Assembly: GCA_934613505.1 (NCBI GenBank)
Contig: CAKTTB010000004.1
Span: 62,001 to 126,000, forward strand
Reading direction: 5' to 3'
Origin: an uncultured Oscillospiraceae bacterium
Lineage (GTDB): Bacteria; Bacillota; Clostridia; Oscillospirales; Oscillospiraceae
DNA length: 64,000 nucleotides
The notes beneath the pieces are model-generated. The model saw only the letters and a program-made list of their open reading frames with translations. It did not search any database and was not told where the DNA came from. Of this stretch, positions 1-9,221 are shown piece by piece. The translations under genes were made by a program, and so were the position numbers. Each line of letters opens with the position of its first letter. Position 1 is the stretch's first letter.

Positions 1-1
1 G

Positions 2-2440
2 TCCTGCGCCGTGAGCCTGCTTACCAATTCCATGGGCGTGGAAGGCATGGCAGAGCCTTCCGCCATTATCAAGGCCGTCGTAGACGCGGGCTACGGCGCG
101 AGCCTGCGCGGCCAGGAAGCCGCACCGGCCGCCGCCGGGGCCGACGCGCTCGTCGACCGGCAGACGCCGCACCTGAGAAAGCGTCTGATCGCGTCCGTCA
201 TTTTCCTGCTCATCCTGATGTATTTCTCGATGGGTCACATGATGTGGGGCTGGCCGCTTCCCGCCTGGTTTGACGGCAACCACGTGGCCATGGGGCTTGT
301 CCAGCTGCTGCTGGCGGGCATCATCATGGTCATCAATCAGGAATTTTTCATCAGCGGCACGAAGAGCCTTCTGCGCGGCTCGCCCAATATGGACACGCTC
401 GTCGCGCTCGGCTCGGCGGCGTCGTTCGGGTGGAGCGTCTATGCGCTCTTTGCCATGACGAACGCGCAGCTGCACGGCGGCAGCGAAGCAGCCATGGCCT
501 ATATGGACGAATTTTACTTTGAATCCGCCGCCATGATCCTGACGCTCATCACTGTCGGCAAGCTCCTGGAAGCGCATTCCAAGGGCAAGACCACGGACGC
601 GCTCAAAAGCCTCATGGCGCTCGCGCCCGAGACGGCGACGGTCATCCGCGACGGCAGGGAGGTCAGGATCCCTGCAGCGCAGGTGAAAAAAGGCGAGATT
701 TTTGTCGTCCGTCCCGGCCAGAGCATCCCGGTCGACGGCACCGTCCTTGAGGGTGAAAGCGCCGTCAACGAAGCCGCCCTCACGGGCGAGAGCGTCCCGG
801 TCGACAAGGCGCCCGGCGACGGCGTCTCCGCCGCGACGGTCAACTGCTCCGGTTTCCTCCGGTGCGAAGCGATCCGCGTCGGCGAAGACACCACGCTCAG
901 CCAGATCATCCGCATGGTCTCCGACGCGGCGGCAACAAAAGCGCCGATCGCCAAGACGGCGGACAAGGTCGCAGGCGTGTTCGTCCCGGCGGTCATTTCC
1001 ATCGCCGTCGTGACGACGATCGTGTGGCTGCTCATCGGGCGGGAATTTTCCTTCGCGCTTGCGCGCGGCATTTCCGTGCTGGTCATCAGCTGCCCGTGCG
1101 CGCTGGGTCTGGCGACGCCGGTCGCCATCATGGTCGGCAGCGGCGTCGGCGCAAAGAACGGCATTCTGTTCAAAACGGCCGCCAGTCTCGAGCATACGGG
1201 CCGGACGCGCATCGTCGCGCTCGACAAGACCGGCACCATCACCTCCGGCCAGCCGGAGGTCACAGACCTCATCCCCGTCTCCGGCGTCAGCGAAGCGGAG
1301 CTTCTGCAGGCCGCCGTCTCGCTCGAGGCAAAGAGCGAGCATCCGCTGGCTGCGGCCATCATGAAGCGCGCGGCGGAGACCGGCACGCAGCCGGAGCCTG
1401 CCACGGCGTTCCAGGCCATCGCAGGCAGCGGCCTGCGCGCGGAGGTCTCGGGCGCGCAGCTGCTGGGCGGCAGCGTCAGATATATGACCTCGCAGCTGAC
1501 CCTTTCGCCGGAGCTTGCCCGGCAGGCGGACGAACTCTCGCAGGCGGGCAAGACGCCGCTGCTGTTCGCAAAGAATGGAAAGCTGCTCGGCCTCATTGCA
1601 GTGGCGGACGCCATCAAGCCGGACAGCCCGGAGGCCATCCGCCAGCTGCGCGGGATGGGCGTGCGCGTCGTGATGCTGACGGGAGACAACGCCCGCACTG
1701 CAGCCGCCATCGGCAAGCTCGCCGGCGTTGACGACGTCGTCGCTGGCGTCCTGCCGGGCGGCAAGGAGGCCGTCATCCGCGAGCTGCAGAAGTACGGCCC
1801 TGTCGCCATGGTCGGCGACGGCATCAACGACGCTCCGGCGCTGACCGCCGCCGACACCGGCATTGCCATCGGCGCGGGTGCGGACGTCGCCATCGACGCG
1901 GCAGACGTCGTTCTCATGAAGAGTACGCTTCTGGACGTCCCGGCGGCCATCCGGCTCAGCCGTGCGGCGCTGCGGAATATCCACGAAAACCTGTTCTGGG
2001 CGTTTATCTACAACGTCATCGGCATCCCGCTCGCGGCCGGCGTCTTCGTGGGTCTTGGTCTGACGCTCAACCCGATGTTCGGCGCGGCAGCCATGAGCCT
2101 GTCCAGCTTCTGCGTGGTAACGAACGCGCTGCGGCTGAATCTCTGCCGGCTGTACAGCCCGAAGCATGACCATAAAGGAAAACCGCTGCCGGAATTTCAT
2201 CTGGCAGAACAACACAAGGAGGAATCTGTTATGACAAAGACTTTGAACATTACCGGTATGATGTGCGGCCACTGCGAAGCACGCGTCAAGAAGGCGCTGG
2301 AGGCCGTGGACGGTGTCCAGTCCGCCAATGTCAGCCATGTGAGCGGCACCGCCGTCGTCACGCTGACAAAGGACGTGGCAAACGACATTTTGAAATCCGC
2401 CGTCGAGGCGCAGGATTACACCGTGACCGGCATCCAGTAA
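2..2440 (+). CDS. copA: Copper-translocating P-type ATPase with C-terminal CopZ-like domain (5' end outside window)
   Basis: PIB-1 type Cu(I) export ATPase of the cell membrane. The reading frame is open from the first bases of the window, and its first ~35 residues look like the second half of an HMA copper-binding domain, so the gene starts upstream. In order it shows the membrane helices, the actuator TGES (about 782), the intramembrane CPC motif (1091), phosphorylation site DKTGT (1222), the SEHP nucleotide-binding motif and GDGIND (1813). YN and MSLSS in the last two helices are the signature of Cu(I) pumps. Unusually, the frame continues without a stop through a short linker into a complete HMA domain (MxCxxC as MMCGHC) that resembles the chaperone CopZ. 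An internal AAGGAGG and ATG lie in the linker. A hairpin terminator follows directly. Confidence 0.95.
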   Translation, partial: SCAVSLLTNSMGVEGMAEPSAIIKAVVDAGYGASLRGQEAAPAAAGADALVDRQTPHLRKRLIASVIFLLILMYFSMGHMMWGWPLPAWFDGNHVAMGLVQLLLAGIIMVINQEFFISGTKSLLRGSPNMDTLVALGSAASFGWSVYALFAMTNAQLHGGSEAAMAYMDEFYFESAAMILTLITVGKLLEAHSKGKTTDALKSLMALAPETATVIRDGREVRIPAAQVKKGEIFVVRPGQSIPVDGTVLEGESAVNEAALTGESVPVDKAPGDGVSAATVNCSGFLRCEAIRVGEDTTLSQIIRMVSDAAATKAPIAKTADKVAGVFVPAVISIAVVTTIVWLLIGREFSFALARGISVLVISCPCALGLATPVAIMVGSGVGAKNGILFKTAASLEHTGRTRIVALDKTGTITSGQPEVTDLIPVSGVSEAELLQAAVSLEAKSEHPLAAAIMKRAAETGTQPEPATAFQAIAGSGLRAEVSGAQLLGGSVRYMTSQLTLSPELARQADELSQAGKTPLLFAKNGKLLGLIAVADAIKPDSPEAIRQLRGMGVRVVMLTGDNARTAAAIGKLAGVDDVVAGVLPGGKEAVIRELQKYGPVAMVGDGINDAPALTAADTGIAIGAGADVAIDAADVVLMKSTLLDVPAAIRLSRAALRNIHENLFWAFIYNVIGIPLAAGVFVGLGLTLNPMFGAAAMSLSSFCVVTNALRLNLCRLYSPKHDHKGKPLPEFHLAEQHKEESVMTKTLNITGMMCGHCEARVKKALEAVDGVQSANVSHVSGTAVVTLTKDVANDILKSAVEAQDYTVTGIQ
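2231..2440 (+). CDS. Possible separately translated CopZ-like copper chaperone (internal start)
   Basis: The last 69 codons of the copper ATPase frame encode a stand-alone-length HMA domain with the copper site MMCGHC. An excellent Shine-Dalgarno sequence (AAGGAGG at 2216-2222) sits 8 bases before an in-frame ATG at 2231. The arrangement looks like a former copA-copZ gene pair whose intervening stop codon was lost. A free chaperone could then still be made from the internal start. Internal initiation is an inference from sequence only; the fused protein is the minimal reading. Confidence 0.5.
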   Translation: MTKTLNITGMMCGHCEARVKKALEAVDGVQSANVSHVSGTAVVTLTKDVANDILKSAVEAQDYTVTGIQ

Positions 2441-2450
2441 GTCCCCTACA

Positions 2451-2488
2451 AAAAACAGCTGTGCTGAACACCAGCACAGCTGTTTTTT
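2451..2488. terminator. Bidirectional Rho-independent terminator between copA and wecC
   Basis: Perfect 11-bp stem (CAGCTGTGCTG at 2456-2466, complement at 2472-2482) with a 5-base loop, flanked by A5 on the left and T7 on the right, so it works for both converging genes. Confidence 0.92.
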
Positions 2489-2496
2489 TCTTTTGA

Positions 2497-3699
2497 TCAT
2501 TTCTCCATCAGGCCCACACAGTCGTAATACGGCTTGGACGCGATGAGGGCTTTATTCTCCTTGAAGACGTTATGCATGAGCGTAATGACGGCGTAATCGC
2601 ACTGCGCCATGGCTTCCTCGAGGGAATAATTGTGGTATCCCGCCACATCGCCCCTGATATACGGCTCGCAGGCGAGAACTTCGTAGCCGCGCTCCTTCAG
2701 GATGTTCGCAAACAGGACGGACGGGCTTTCGCGCGTGTCGTCGATGTTGGCCTTGAAGCTCATGCCAAGCACGGCGATCTTTGCGCCGGGCTTCACATCC
2801 TTTGCGATACGCTCCGCCGTCCACGCGGGCTTGCCGTCGTTGACGAGACGCGCTTCATAGATGAGGGGCGTGATGTCCTCGAACTTCTCATGGATGAACC
2901 ACGGGTCGACCGCGATGCAGTGGCCGCCGACGCCGACGCCGGGCGAATGGACATTGACGCGCGGATGGCAGTTGGCCAGCTCGATGAGCTTGAAGACGTC
3001 GATGCCCAGCCGGTCGCAGACCTTGCTCAGCTCGTTCGCGTAGGCGATGTTGATGTCGCGGAACGTGTTTTCCGTCAGCTTGCACATCTCGGCGGTCAGA
3101 TCGTCCGTCAGGCGGATCGTGCCGCCGGTGACGACCTTTTCATAGATCTCCTTGGCGTATTCCGCCGCCTCCGGCCGGTTCGAGCCGATGATGCGGTCAT
3201 TCTCCCGCAGCTCAATGAGCATGCGGCCGGGAATGATGCGCTCGGGGCAGTGCGCCGTCATGAACGTCCCGGGTGCAAGGCCGGAGACCTCGGAGACGAT
3301 TTTTTCCACCATGCGCGTGGAATACGGGGGCGAGGTGGACTCCAGCACGCAGAGGTTCCCCTCGTGCAGGACAGAGCCGACCTCGCGCGCGGCGGATTCG
3401 ACGAAGCGCATGTCGGATACGCGCTTGTGATCCTCCGTCTCGCGGTACGGGGTCTGGACGCAGATGATGAAGACGTCGGCAGGCTCCGGCTTTGTGGTGA
3501 AGTGCAGGCGGCCGGTGGCCATCGCTTTCGTCATGGCGTCCTGCAGGCCGGGTTCGACGATATGGATATGGCCGGCGTTCAGCGTCTCGACGACAGACTC
3601 CTTGACGTCGAAGCCGCAGACCTCATACCCTGCCAGCGTAAAGGTGATGGCAGTGGGAAGGCCGATGTAGCCGCAGCCCATGATTTCAATTTTTTTCAT
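2497..3699 (-). CDS. wecC: UDP-N-acetyl-D-mannosamine dehydrogenase
   Basis: NAD-dependent oxidation of UDP-ManNAc to UDP-ManNAc uronic acid, a cytoplasmic step in making surface polysaccharide. The 400-residue protein begins with the Rossmann motif GCGYIGLP, then has IHIVEP, a central dimer domain, and the catalytic cysteine in GVGVGGHCIAVDPWFI (Cys261). These stretches match WecC more closely than UDP-glucose dehydrogenase, but other UDP-HexNAc dehydrogenases are possible. The start at 3699 is chosen because AAAGGAG lies 7 bases upstream; a longer frame to 3726 has no ribosome binding site. No other polysaccharide gene lies nearby, so it stands alone between copA and metK. Confidence 0.88.
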   Translation of the reverse strand: MKKIEIMGCGYIGLPTAITFTLAGYEVCGFDVKESVVETLNAGHIHIVEPGLQDAMTKAMATGRLHFTTKPEPADVFIICVQTPYRETEDHKRVSDMRFVESAAREVGSVLHEGNLCVLESTSPPYSTRMVEKIVSEVSGLAPGTFMTAHCPERIIPGRMLIELRENDRIIGSNRPEAAEYAKEIYEKVVTGGTIRLTDDLTAEMCKLTENTFRDINIAYANELSKVCDRLGIDVFKLIELANCHPRVNVHSPGVGVGGHCIAVDPWFIHEKFEDITPLIYEARLVNDGKPAWTAERIAKDVKPGAKIAVLGMSFKANIDDTRESPSVLFANILKERGYEVLACEPYIRGDVAGYHNYSLEEAMAQCDYAVITLMHNVFKENKALIASKPYYDCVGLMEK

Positions 3700-3749
3700 G
3701 CTTTTCGCTCCTTTGTATGGAAACATACAAAGATACTATATCCTATTTT

Positions 3750-4913
<1,164 letters not shown>

Positions 4914-4932
4914 AAATTCCTTTCCGGGTATC

Positions 4933-4963
4933 AAAAAAACGCCCTGCCCAAGGGGCAGAACGC
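4933..4963 (-). terminator. metK: Riboswitch-controlled terminator of metK
   Basis: Read on the minus strand: CGTTCTGCCC, a 3-base loop, GGGCAGGGCG and T7. The stem is 10 bp with two G-U pairs. It lies between the SAM-I aptamer and the metK start and is the expression platform expected to form when SAM is bound. Confidence 0.9.
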
Positions 4964-4978
4964 ATCCAGATCCGCTCC

Positions 4979-5072
4979 CTCATCTTTCGATTCCTTCGCC
5001 GGATTTGGCACCTTGCATCCTGCAGGTTGCCGGGTTTCATTGGGCCGTTCCCTCCACCACTCTTGATAAGGC
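4979..5072 (-). promoter_or_regulatory. SAM-I (S-box) riboswitch aptamer
   Basis: On the minus strand the leader reads CTTATCAAGAGTGGTGGAGG, then GGCCC-ATGAAACCCGGCAACC, AAGGTGCCAAATCC and closes with GATGAG. These are the conserved blocks of the S-box aptamer: the P1 strands CTTATC/GATGAG, the kink-turn region, the AUGAAAC core and the GGUGCCAA element. Position upstream of metK and the following terminator agree with transcriptional control by S-adenosylmethionine. Confidence 0.96.
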
Positions 5073-5089
5073 TGTTCAGTTGTACCTCG

Positions 5090-5117
5090 ATTATACAAAA
5101 AGCGCCGGAAATGTCAA
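5090..5117 (-). promoter_or_regulatory. Sigma-A promoter of metK
   Basis: Minus strand TTGACA (5112-5117), 16-base spacer, TATAAT (5090-5095), 20 bases before the riboswitch. Both hexamers are perfect consensus. Confidence 0.9.
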
Positions 5118-5265
5118 GAGAAAAGTTTTTATTCCGGCAGCTTTCTCTGTTTATCCCGCGTCAAACGCGCCCATACTCCACACAGAACAGAATGTTTACA
5201 TTTACAGGGTAGATTTTTCCGCGGCGGCTCTGTATGATAATCGATACTATTAGGAGGGTGATCGT

Positions 5266-6165
5266 ATGAAGGATCTTCGCAGGCGGTTTGAGCGGTTCTG
5301 CCTGAAAAACCGGAACAAGGGCATTCCGAATCTCATGCTCGTCATTGCCATCGGCAATCTGGCCGTCTATGTGCTCTCGCTCATTGACCCCAGCAACGTG
5401 GTCTACCGCTATCTCTGCTTCAGCCGGTCGGCCATTCTGCACGGGCAGGTGTGGCGGCTGGTCTCGTACATCTTCACGTATCTTCTCGATACACGCGGGT
5501 GGTCCTTCTTCCTGGCTGCGGTGTCGCTGTTCTGTTATTATCAGTTCGGCCGCATCCTTGAGAGCTATTGGGGCGCGTTCCGCTTCAACCTCTATTATCT
5601 GACGGGCATCCTGCTGACCGATCTGGCCGCGCTCCTGCTTGGCTCCGGCGCGGATGCGGGCGCGCTAAACCTCAGCCTGTTTCTCGCCGTGGCCACCATT
5701 GCGCCGGAGGCGAAGGTGCTGCTGTTCTTCGTGATCCCCATCAAGATGAAATATATGGCGTGGGTATATCTCGGCTTCACGGCGGTCAATATCTTCTCGT
5801 ATCTGCAGCTGTACGGCGTTCTGACGTTCTACTGGCTGCTGCCCATTGTGCCGCTTCTCAACTACCTCCTCTTTTTCGGCAGCGACGTGCGCAACATCCT
5901 GCCGGATGCCCTGCGCTACCGGCAGCATAAAAACTACCGCACCACCGGCACAAACGCCCGCCCGAACGCCAACTGGGCCAAGGGCTACCAGTCCAAAACC
6001 GGCGAGCGGCCCTACCGCCACAAGTGTACAGTCTGCGGCCGGACAGATACGGAATATCCGAATCTGGAGTTCCGCTACTGCTCAAAGTGCAACGGCTATT
6101 ACTGCTACTGCATCGACCACATCAACAACCACGTCCACATCACCACGCCCCCGGAAAAACAGTAA
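5266..6165 (+). CDS. Rhomboid-superfamily membrane protein with C-terminal zinc ribbon, probably not a protease
   Basis: 299 residues. About six membrane helices occupy residues 20-215. The stretch LFFVIPIKMKYMAW matches the conserved P-I-x-x-K region of rhomboid/Derlin-like proteins. The helix that normally holds the catalytic GxSG motif reads ALNLSLFLAV instead, so the usual protease serine setting is absent. After a basic linker the C-terminus has a zinc-ribbon-like Cys set (KCTVC at about 246 and RYCSKC/YCYC near 270) with a final HVH. AGGAGG precedes the ATG by 8-9 bases. The function is unknown; a role in binding or quality control of membrane proteins is only an analogy with inactive rhomboids. 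Confidence 0.75.
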   Translation: MKDLRRRFERFCLKNRNKGIPNLMLVIAIGNLAVYVLSLIDPSNVVYRYLCFSRSAILHGQVWRLVSYIFTYLLDTRGWSFFLAAVSLFCYYQFGRILESYWGAFRFNLYYLTGILLTDLAALLLGSGADAGALNLSLFLAVATIAPEAKVLLFFVIPIKMKYMAWVYLGFTAVNIFSYLQLYGVLTFYWLLPIVPLLNYLLFFGSDVRNILPDALRYRQHKNYRTTGTNARPNANWAKGYQSKTGERPYRHKCTVCGRTDTEYPNLEFRYCSKCNGYYCYCIDHINNHVHITTPPEKQ

Positions 6166-6168
6166 CCA

Positions 6169-6198
6169 AACAGCCCGGCCATCCGGCCGGGCTGTTTT
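6169..6198. terminator. Rho-independent terminator
   Basis: CAGCCCGGCC (6171-6180), loop ATCC, GGCCGGGCTG (6185-6194), then TTTT. AA on the left side makes it weakly usable for the converging rlmA gene also. Confidence 0.85.
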
Positions 6199-6239
6199 GC
6201 GCGTCAAAAAAGGCTGCTGCCCGCAAAGCAGGCGCTGCG

Positions 6240-7058
6240 TCACAGCTTCTGATATAAGACCAGCGCAAATTCCGTGGTGACGGAAAGAGAATCGATCCTT
6301 GCCAGCTTCTGCTGGTCCTTTGCGCCGGTTTTATAATAGTATGGCGTCATGAGGAAGAGGTTCTGCACATCCTCGTTTGTGGGCAGCTCGATGGTTCCTC
6401 GCAGCTGCCGCGCGGAGACGGGGAGAAAGCCCTCGGCGGCATCGTCCACGGGTGGATTTTCATACGGCGTGTCATAGACGGCGGCTTTCAGCTCCCACAG
6501 ATGCCGCTCCATCGGCACCGCGCGCAGCAGCCATCCGCCCGGCGCGAGCACGCGGGCAAACTCCGCGAGCATGAACGGAGAGAAGATATTGAGGATCAGA
6601 TCCGCGCTTTCATCCGCCAGCGGCAGCTTCGCCGTGCTGGCCGCGCAGAAGAACGCCTCCGGCAGCAGCCGGGCCGCGTGCCGCAGCGCGTCAGTGGAAA
6701 TGTCGACGCCGAGGATCTCGGGCGGGCGGCCCTGCGCGGCGAGCGCGTCATAGACCGCCTTTGTATACGTCCCCTCGCCGCACCCGGCGTCCACGATCCG
6801 CAATGGCGTCCGGTCAAGCCCCGCGCAGACCTCCGCGACGGCCGAGATGAGCGGGTCATAATACCCGCGCGAGAGAAACGCCGTCCGGGCGGCGACCATG
6901 CGCTTGTCGTCGCCGTGCCGCTTTCCCGCGGGCGACGGCGGCAGCAGATTGACATAGCCGCTGCGCGCCAGATCGAAGCAGTGGCGGTTTTCGCAACGGC
7001 AGATTTTTTCCTCCCGGCGCAGCGGCGCGCCGCAGACGGGGCAGATCAGCTCAGGCAT
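6240..7058 (-). CDS. rlmA: 23S rRNA (guanine-N1)-methyltransferase RlmA type
   Basis: Methylates N1 of a guanine in hairpin 35 of 23S rRNA (G745/G748 type). The 272-residue protein begins with a zinc finger (CPVCG, then CRC and HCFD, residues 5-30), followed by DLARxGYVNLL, a family hallmark, and a SAM-binding Rossmann domain with VDAGCGEGTYT near residue 95. The start at 7058 is set by GGAGG seven bases upstream; the open frame to 7118 has no ribosome site. It converges with the rhomboid-like gene and is followed by no partner gene. Confidence 0.9.
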   Translation of the reverse strand: MPELICPVCGAPLRREEKICRCENRHCFDLARSGYVNLLPPSPAGKRHGDDKRMVAARTAFLSRGYYDPLISAVAEVCAGLDRTPLRIVDAGCGEGTYTKAVYDALAAQGRPPEILGVDISTDALRHAARLLPEAFFCAASTAKLPLADESADLILNIFSPFMLAEFARVLAPGGWLLRAVPMERHLWELKAAVYDTPYENPPVDDAAEGFLPVSARQLRGTIELPTNEDVQNLFLMTPYYYKTGAKDQQKLARIDSLSVTTEFALVLYQKL

Positions 7059-7147
7059 ACAGGATCCTCCAGATGTTTCTGATAGGACCATTATATCGCG
7101 CAGCCGGGGCGCTTGCAAAGAAAAAATGGAAATGCCTGCGAAACGTG

Positions 7148-7175
7148 TTGAATTTGCGGCTGAATCTGCTATAAT
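7148..7175 (+). promoter_or_regulatory. Promoter of the L,D-transpeptidase gene
   Basis: TTGAAT (7148-7153), 16-base spacer, TATAAT (7170-7175), about 50 bases before the ATG at 7226. Confidence 0.75.
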
Positions 7176-7225
7176 TTTCGCAGAAGAGACCGCGCCGCAC
7201 GCGCGGAAGCAAGCGGAGGAGAAGC

Positions 7226-8875
7226 ATGAAAAAGCATCGCGCCCTTTGGGTGATCATCATTGTAATTGTGGTACTCGCGGCGGCTGCCGCGGGCGTCTGG
7301 TTCTGGCTGCAATCGCGGCTGGACGAAACGCAGCAGGCGCATCAGGCCGTCTATGCCAAGTATCAGACCATGACGGCGGCTGTGGATCAGGTGTCGCTGA
7401 CCGTTACGGAGGATGGTTCGCCCATCGGAAGCTATGATATGCAGACGCTTGGCCTGCGTGACGGGCTGCTGGCCAGAGTTTCGGCACAGTTCTCTGCGCT
7501 TGACCGTATGACGGACGAGCAGTTTGCCGCTCTGCCGCTGCAGGACCGGCTGGACTGGGCCAAGCGGGACCTGGGCGCCACGGATCGTGTCACGCCGGAT
7601 CTCGGGCAACTGGAGCTGTCCGCCGTGCTCGCCGATCTGCAGAGCGTGAAGCGCACCGCGCCGGAGGACGCCTATATCGATCTGGTGGACGGCGTCTATA
7701 CCGTCCATGACGCGGTAGACGGCGACGAGCTGAATGTCTCCGCCGTGCAGGAGGGGCTGCAGACCGCAGCCGCCGGTCTGGCCGTGACGCCGTCCGGCGC
7801 GGAAAATGTGACGTTCGAGCTGACCTCGGTCGACTGCTACCGTAAGCCCGCCATCACCACAGATTCTCTGACCGACACCCCGGACAGCCTGTTCCGCACG
7901 GCGCTGGCCGAGCTGGAGGTCAAGGTGGATTTCAACAAGGATTCTGAGTTCCTGCCGCACGGCGAAGAGACGCTCACAAGCCATGACCTCGCCTCCATCC
8001 TCGATCTGGACGCCGACGGCAAGGTCACGATCGACGAAAAAGTGCTGGCCGAGACGATCTCGAAGTGGGCGACCAAATATAATCAGTATGACGCGCCGTT
8101 CATCTTCGATTCCTGGGTCAAGGGCCTGACGCAGATCGACTTTGTGACCTGCGACTATCTCATCGACGCCCAGAGCGTCATGGAGCAGATCCGCGCGCAG
8201 CTTTTGACCATGGAATCCGGCGAGGTGGACGCCGACGCGGCCTGCTATGACAAGAACGGCAAGCCGTTCTCCCTCGGCGAGAGCTATGTGGAGGTCGACT
8301 TTGACAATCAGCAGATGACGTTCATCAAGGACGGCCGTCTGATCGTCAACACCAATATCGTCTCCGGCGCACTCAACGGCCACCAGACGCCGACGGGCCT
8401 GTACGAGGCGCACGGCAAGGAGCATGACGTCTGGCTCAAGGGCGACGATTATCTCGTCTTCGTCAAATACTGGGTCAGCGTGGTCGGCGACCTCGTCGGT
8501 CTGCACGACGCGTCGTGGCGCTCGAACTTCGGCGCGAGCTTCTATGTCTACGGCGGCTCCCACGGCTGCGTCAATACGCCGGAAGAGGCCATGGTGCTGA
8601 TCTGGAACCTGATCGAGGACGGCACGCCCGTTCTCATGCACGGCCAGAACAAATGGTACGAGCCGGCCAACGGCAACCCCTATGAGACCAAGAACCCCGT
8701 GCGCGGCACGACGTCCGACGTCAAGGTCGAACCCGGCACGCTGGTGCTGACGCCCGGCAGCAGCCGCATCGAGATCCACGCGGACGACGTCGTCGCCCCG
8801 AAGATCGAGACCGACACGGATACGGACACGGCCGCCGCGGACGCAAGCGCCGCCAATCCGAAGCCCGTGAGCTGA
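7226..8875 (+). CDS. Membrane-anchored L,D-transpeptidase (YkuD) with peptidoglycan-binding domain
   Basis: 549 residues. One N-terminal membrane segment (residues 7-30) anchors an extracytoplasmic protein. Residues about 60-330 resemble the PG_binding_4 domain found in front of many clostridial YkuD domains. The YkuD domain follows with VEVDFDNQQMTFIKDG, His427 and the active-site SHGC at 445-448. It should make or remodel meso-DAP 3-3 crosslinks. Residues 260-271 spell a complete EF-hand type calcium loop (DLDADGKVTIDE). The tail is rich in Asp, Thr and Ala. GGAGGAG precedes the ATG. Confidence 0.92.
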   Translation: MKKHRALWVIIIVIVVLAAAAAGVWFWLQSRLDETQQAHQAVYAKYQTMTAAVDQVSLTVTEDGSPIGSYDMQTLGLRDGLLARVSAQFSALDRMTDEQFAALPLQDRLDWAKRDLGATDRVTPDLGQLELSAVLADLQSVKRTAPEDAYIDLVDGVYTVHDAVDGDELNVSAVQEGLQTAAAGLAVTPSGAENVTFELTSVDCYRKPAITTDSLTDTPDSLFRTALAELEVKVDFNKDSEFLPHGEETLTSHDLASILDLDADGKVTIDEKVLAETISKWATKYNQYDAPFIFDSWVKGLTQIDFVTCDYLIDAQSVMEQIRAQLLTMESGEVDADAACYDKNGKPFSLGESYVEVDFDNQQMTFIKDGRLIVNTNIVSGALNGHQTPTGLYEAHGKEHDVWLKGDDYLVFVKYWVSVVGDLVGLHDASWRSNFGASFYVYGGSHGCVNTPEEAMVLIWNLIEDGTPVLMHGQNKWYEPANGNPYETKNPVRGTTSDVKVEPGTLVLTPGSSRIEIHADDVVAPKIETDTDTDTAAADASAANPKPVS

Positions 8876-8891
8876 AAATTAAGATAAGATC

Positions 8892-8935
8892 GCAGACATC
8901 CGCAGAATACTGTATTCCTGCGGATGTCTGCCTGT
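8892..8935 (+). terminator. Probable terminator hairpin after the L,D-transpeptidase gene
   Basis: 14-bp perfect stem (8892-8905 with 8918-8931) plus an inner AATAC/GTATT stem. It is followed only by CTGTTT, so the T-tract is poor. Confidence 0.6.
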
Positions 8936-8975
8936 TTGCGGAACGATTCACGCGCGTCAGCGCTGCACGGACACA

Positions 8976-9055
8976 CAAAAGAAAAGCCCGCCGCAGAAGG
9001 ACTCCTTCTGCGGCGGGTACAGGCTTACTATAGCATAGCGGGGCGGGCGATGCAA
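8976..9055 (-). ncRNA. Putative very short minus-strand transcript (promoter plus immediate terminator)
   Basis: On the minus strand TTGCAT (9050-9055), a 17-base spacer and TATAGT (9027-9032) form a promoter. Its expected start point near 9020 is followed at once by a 14-15 bp hairpin (9017-8987) and a T-rich run (8986-8976). The predicted product would be only about 45 nt. It may be a small RNA, or simply a terminator next to a chance promoter. The rest of this 346-base gap holds the hairpin at 8892 and the glnN promoter. Confidence 0.35.
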
Positions 9056-9141
9056 GGAAAACTTTTAAGGGCGGAAAAATTTCAGAGTCTTCCACAACGG
9101 ACCGGGTTTTTCCTGATTTTATCTTCGTAAAAGTTTTATTC

Positions 9142-9170
9142 TTGACGCAAAGCACGCGCGGCGGTACAAT
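9142..9170 (+). promoter_or_regulatory. Promoter of glnN-pyrG
   Basis: TTGACG (9142-9147), 17-base spacer, TACAAT (9165-9170), 52 bases before the glnN ATG. Confidence 0.8.
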
Positions 9171-9221
9171 CGATGCATATTTTTTGTTTCAGAGCAGAAT
9201 GAAAAGAGGAGGACGCCAAAC

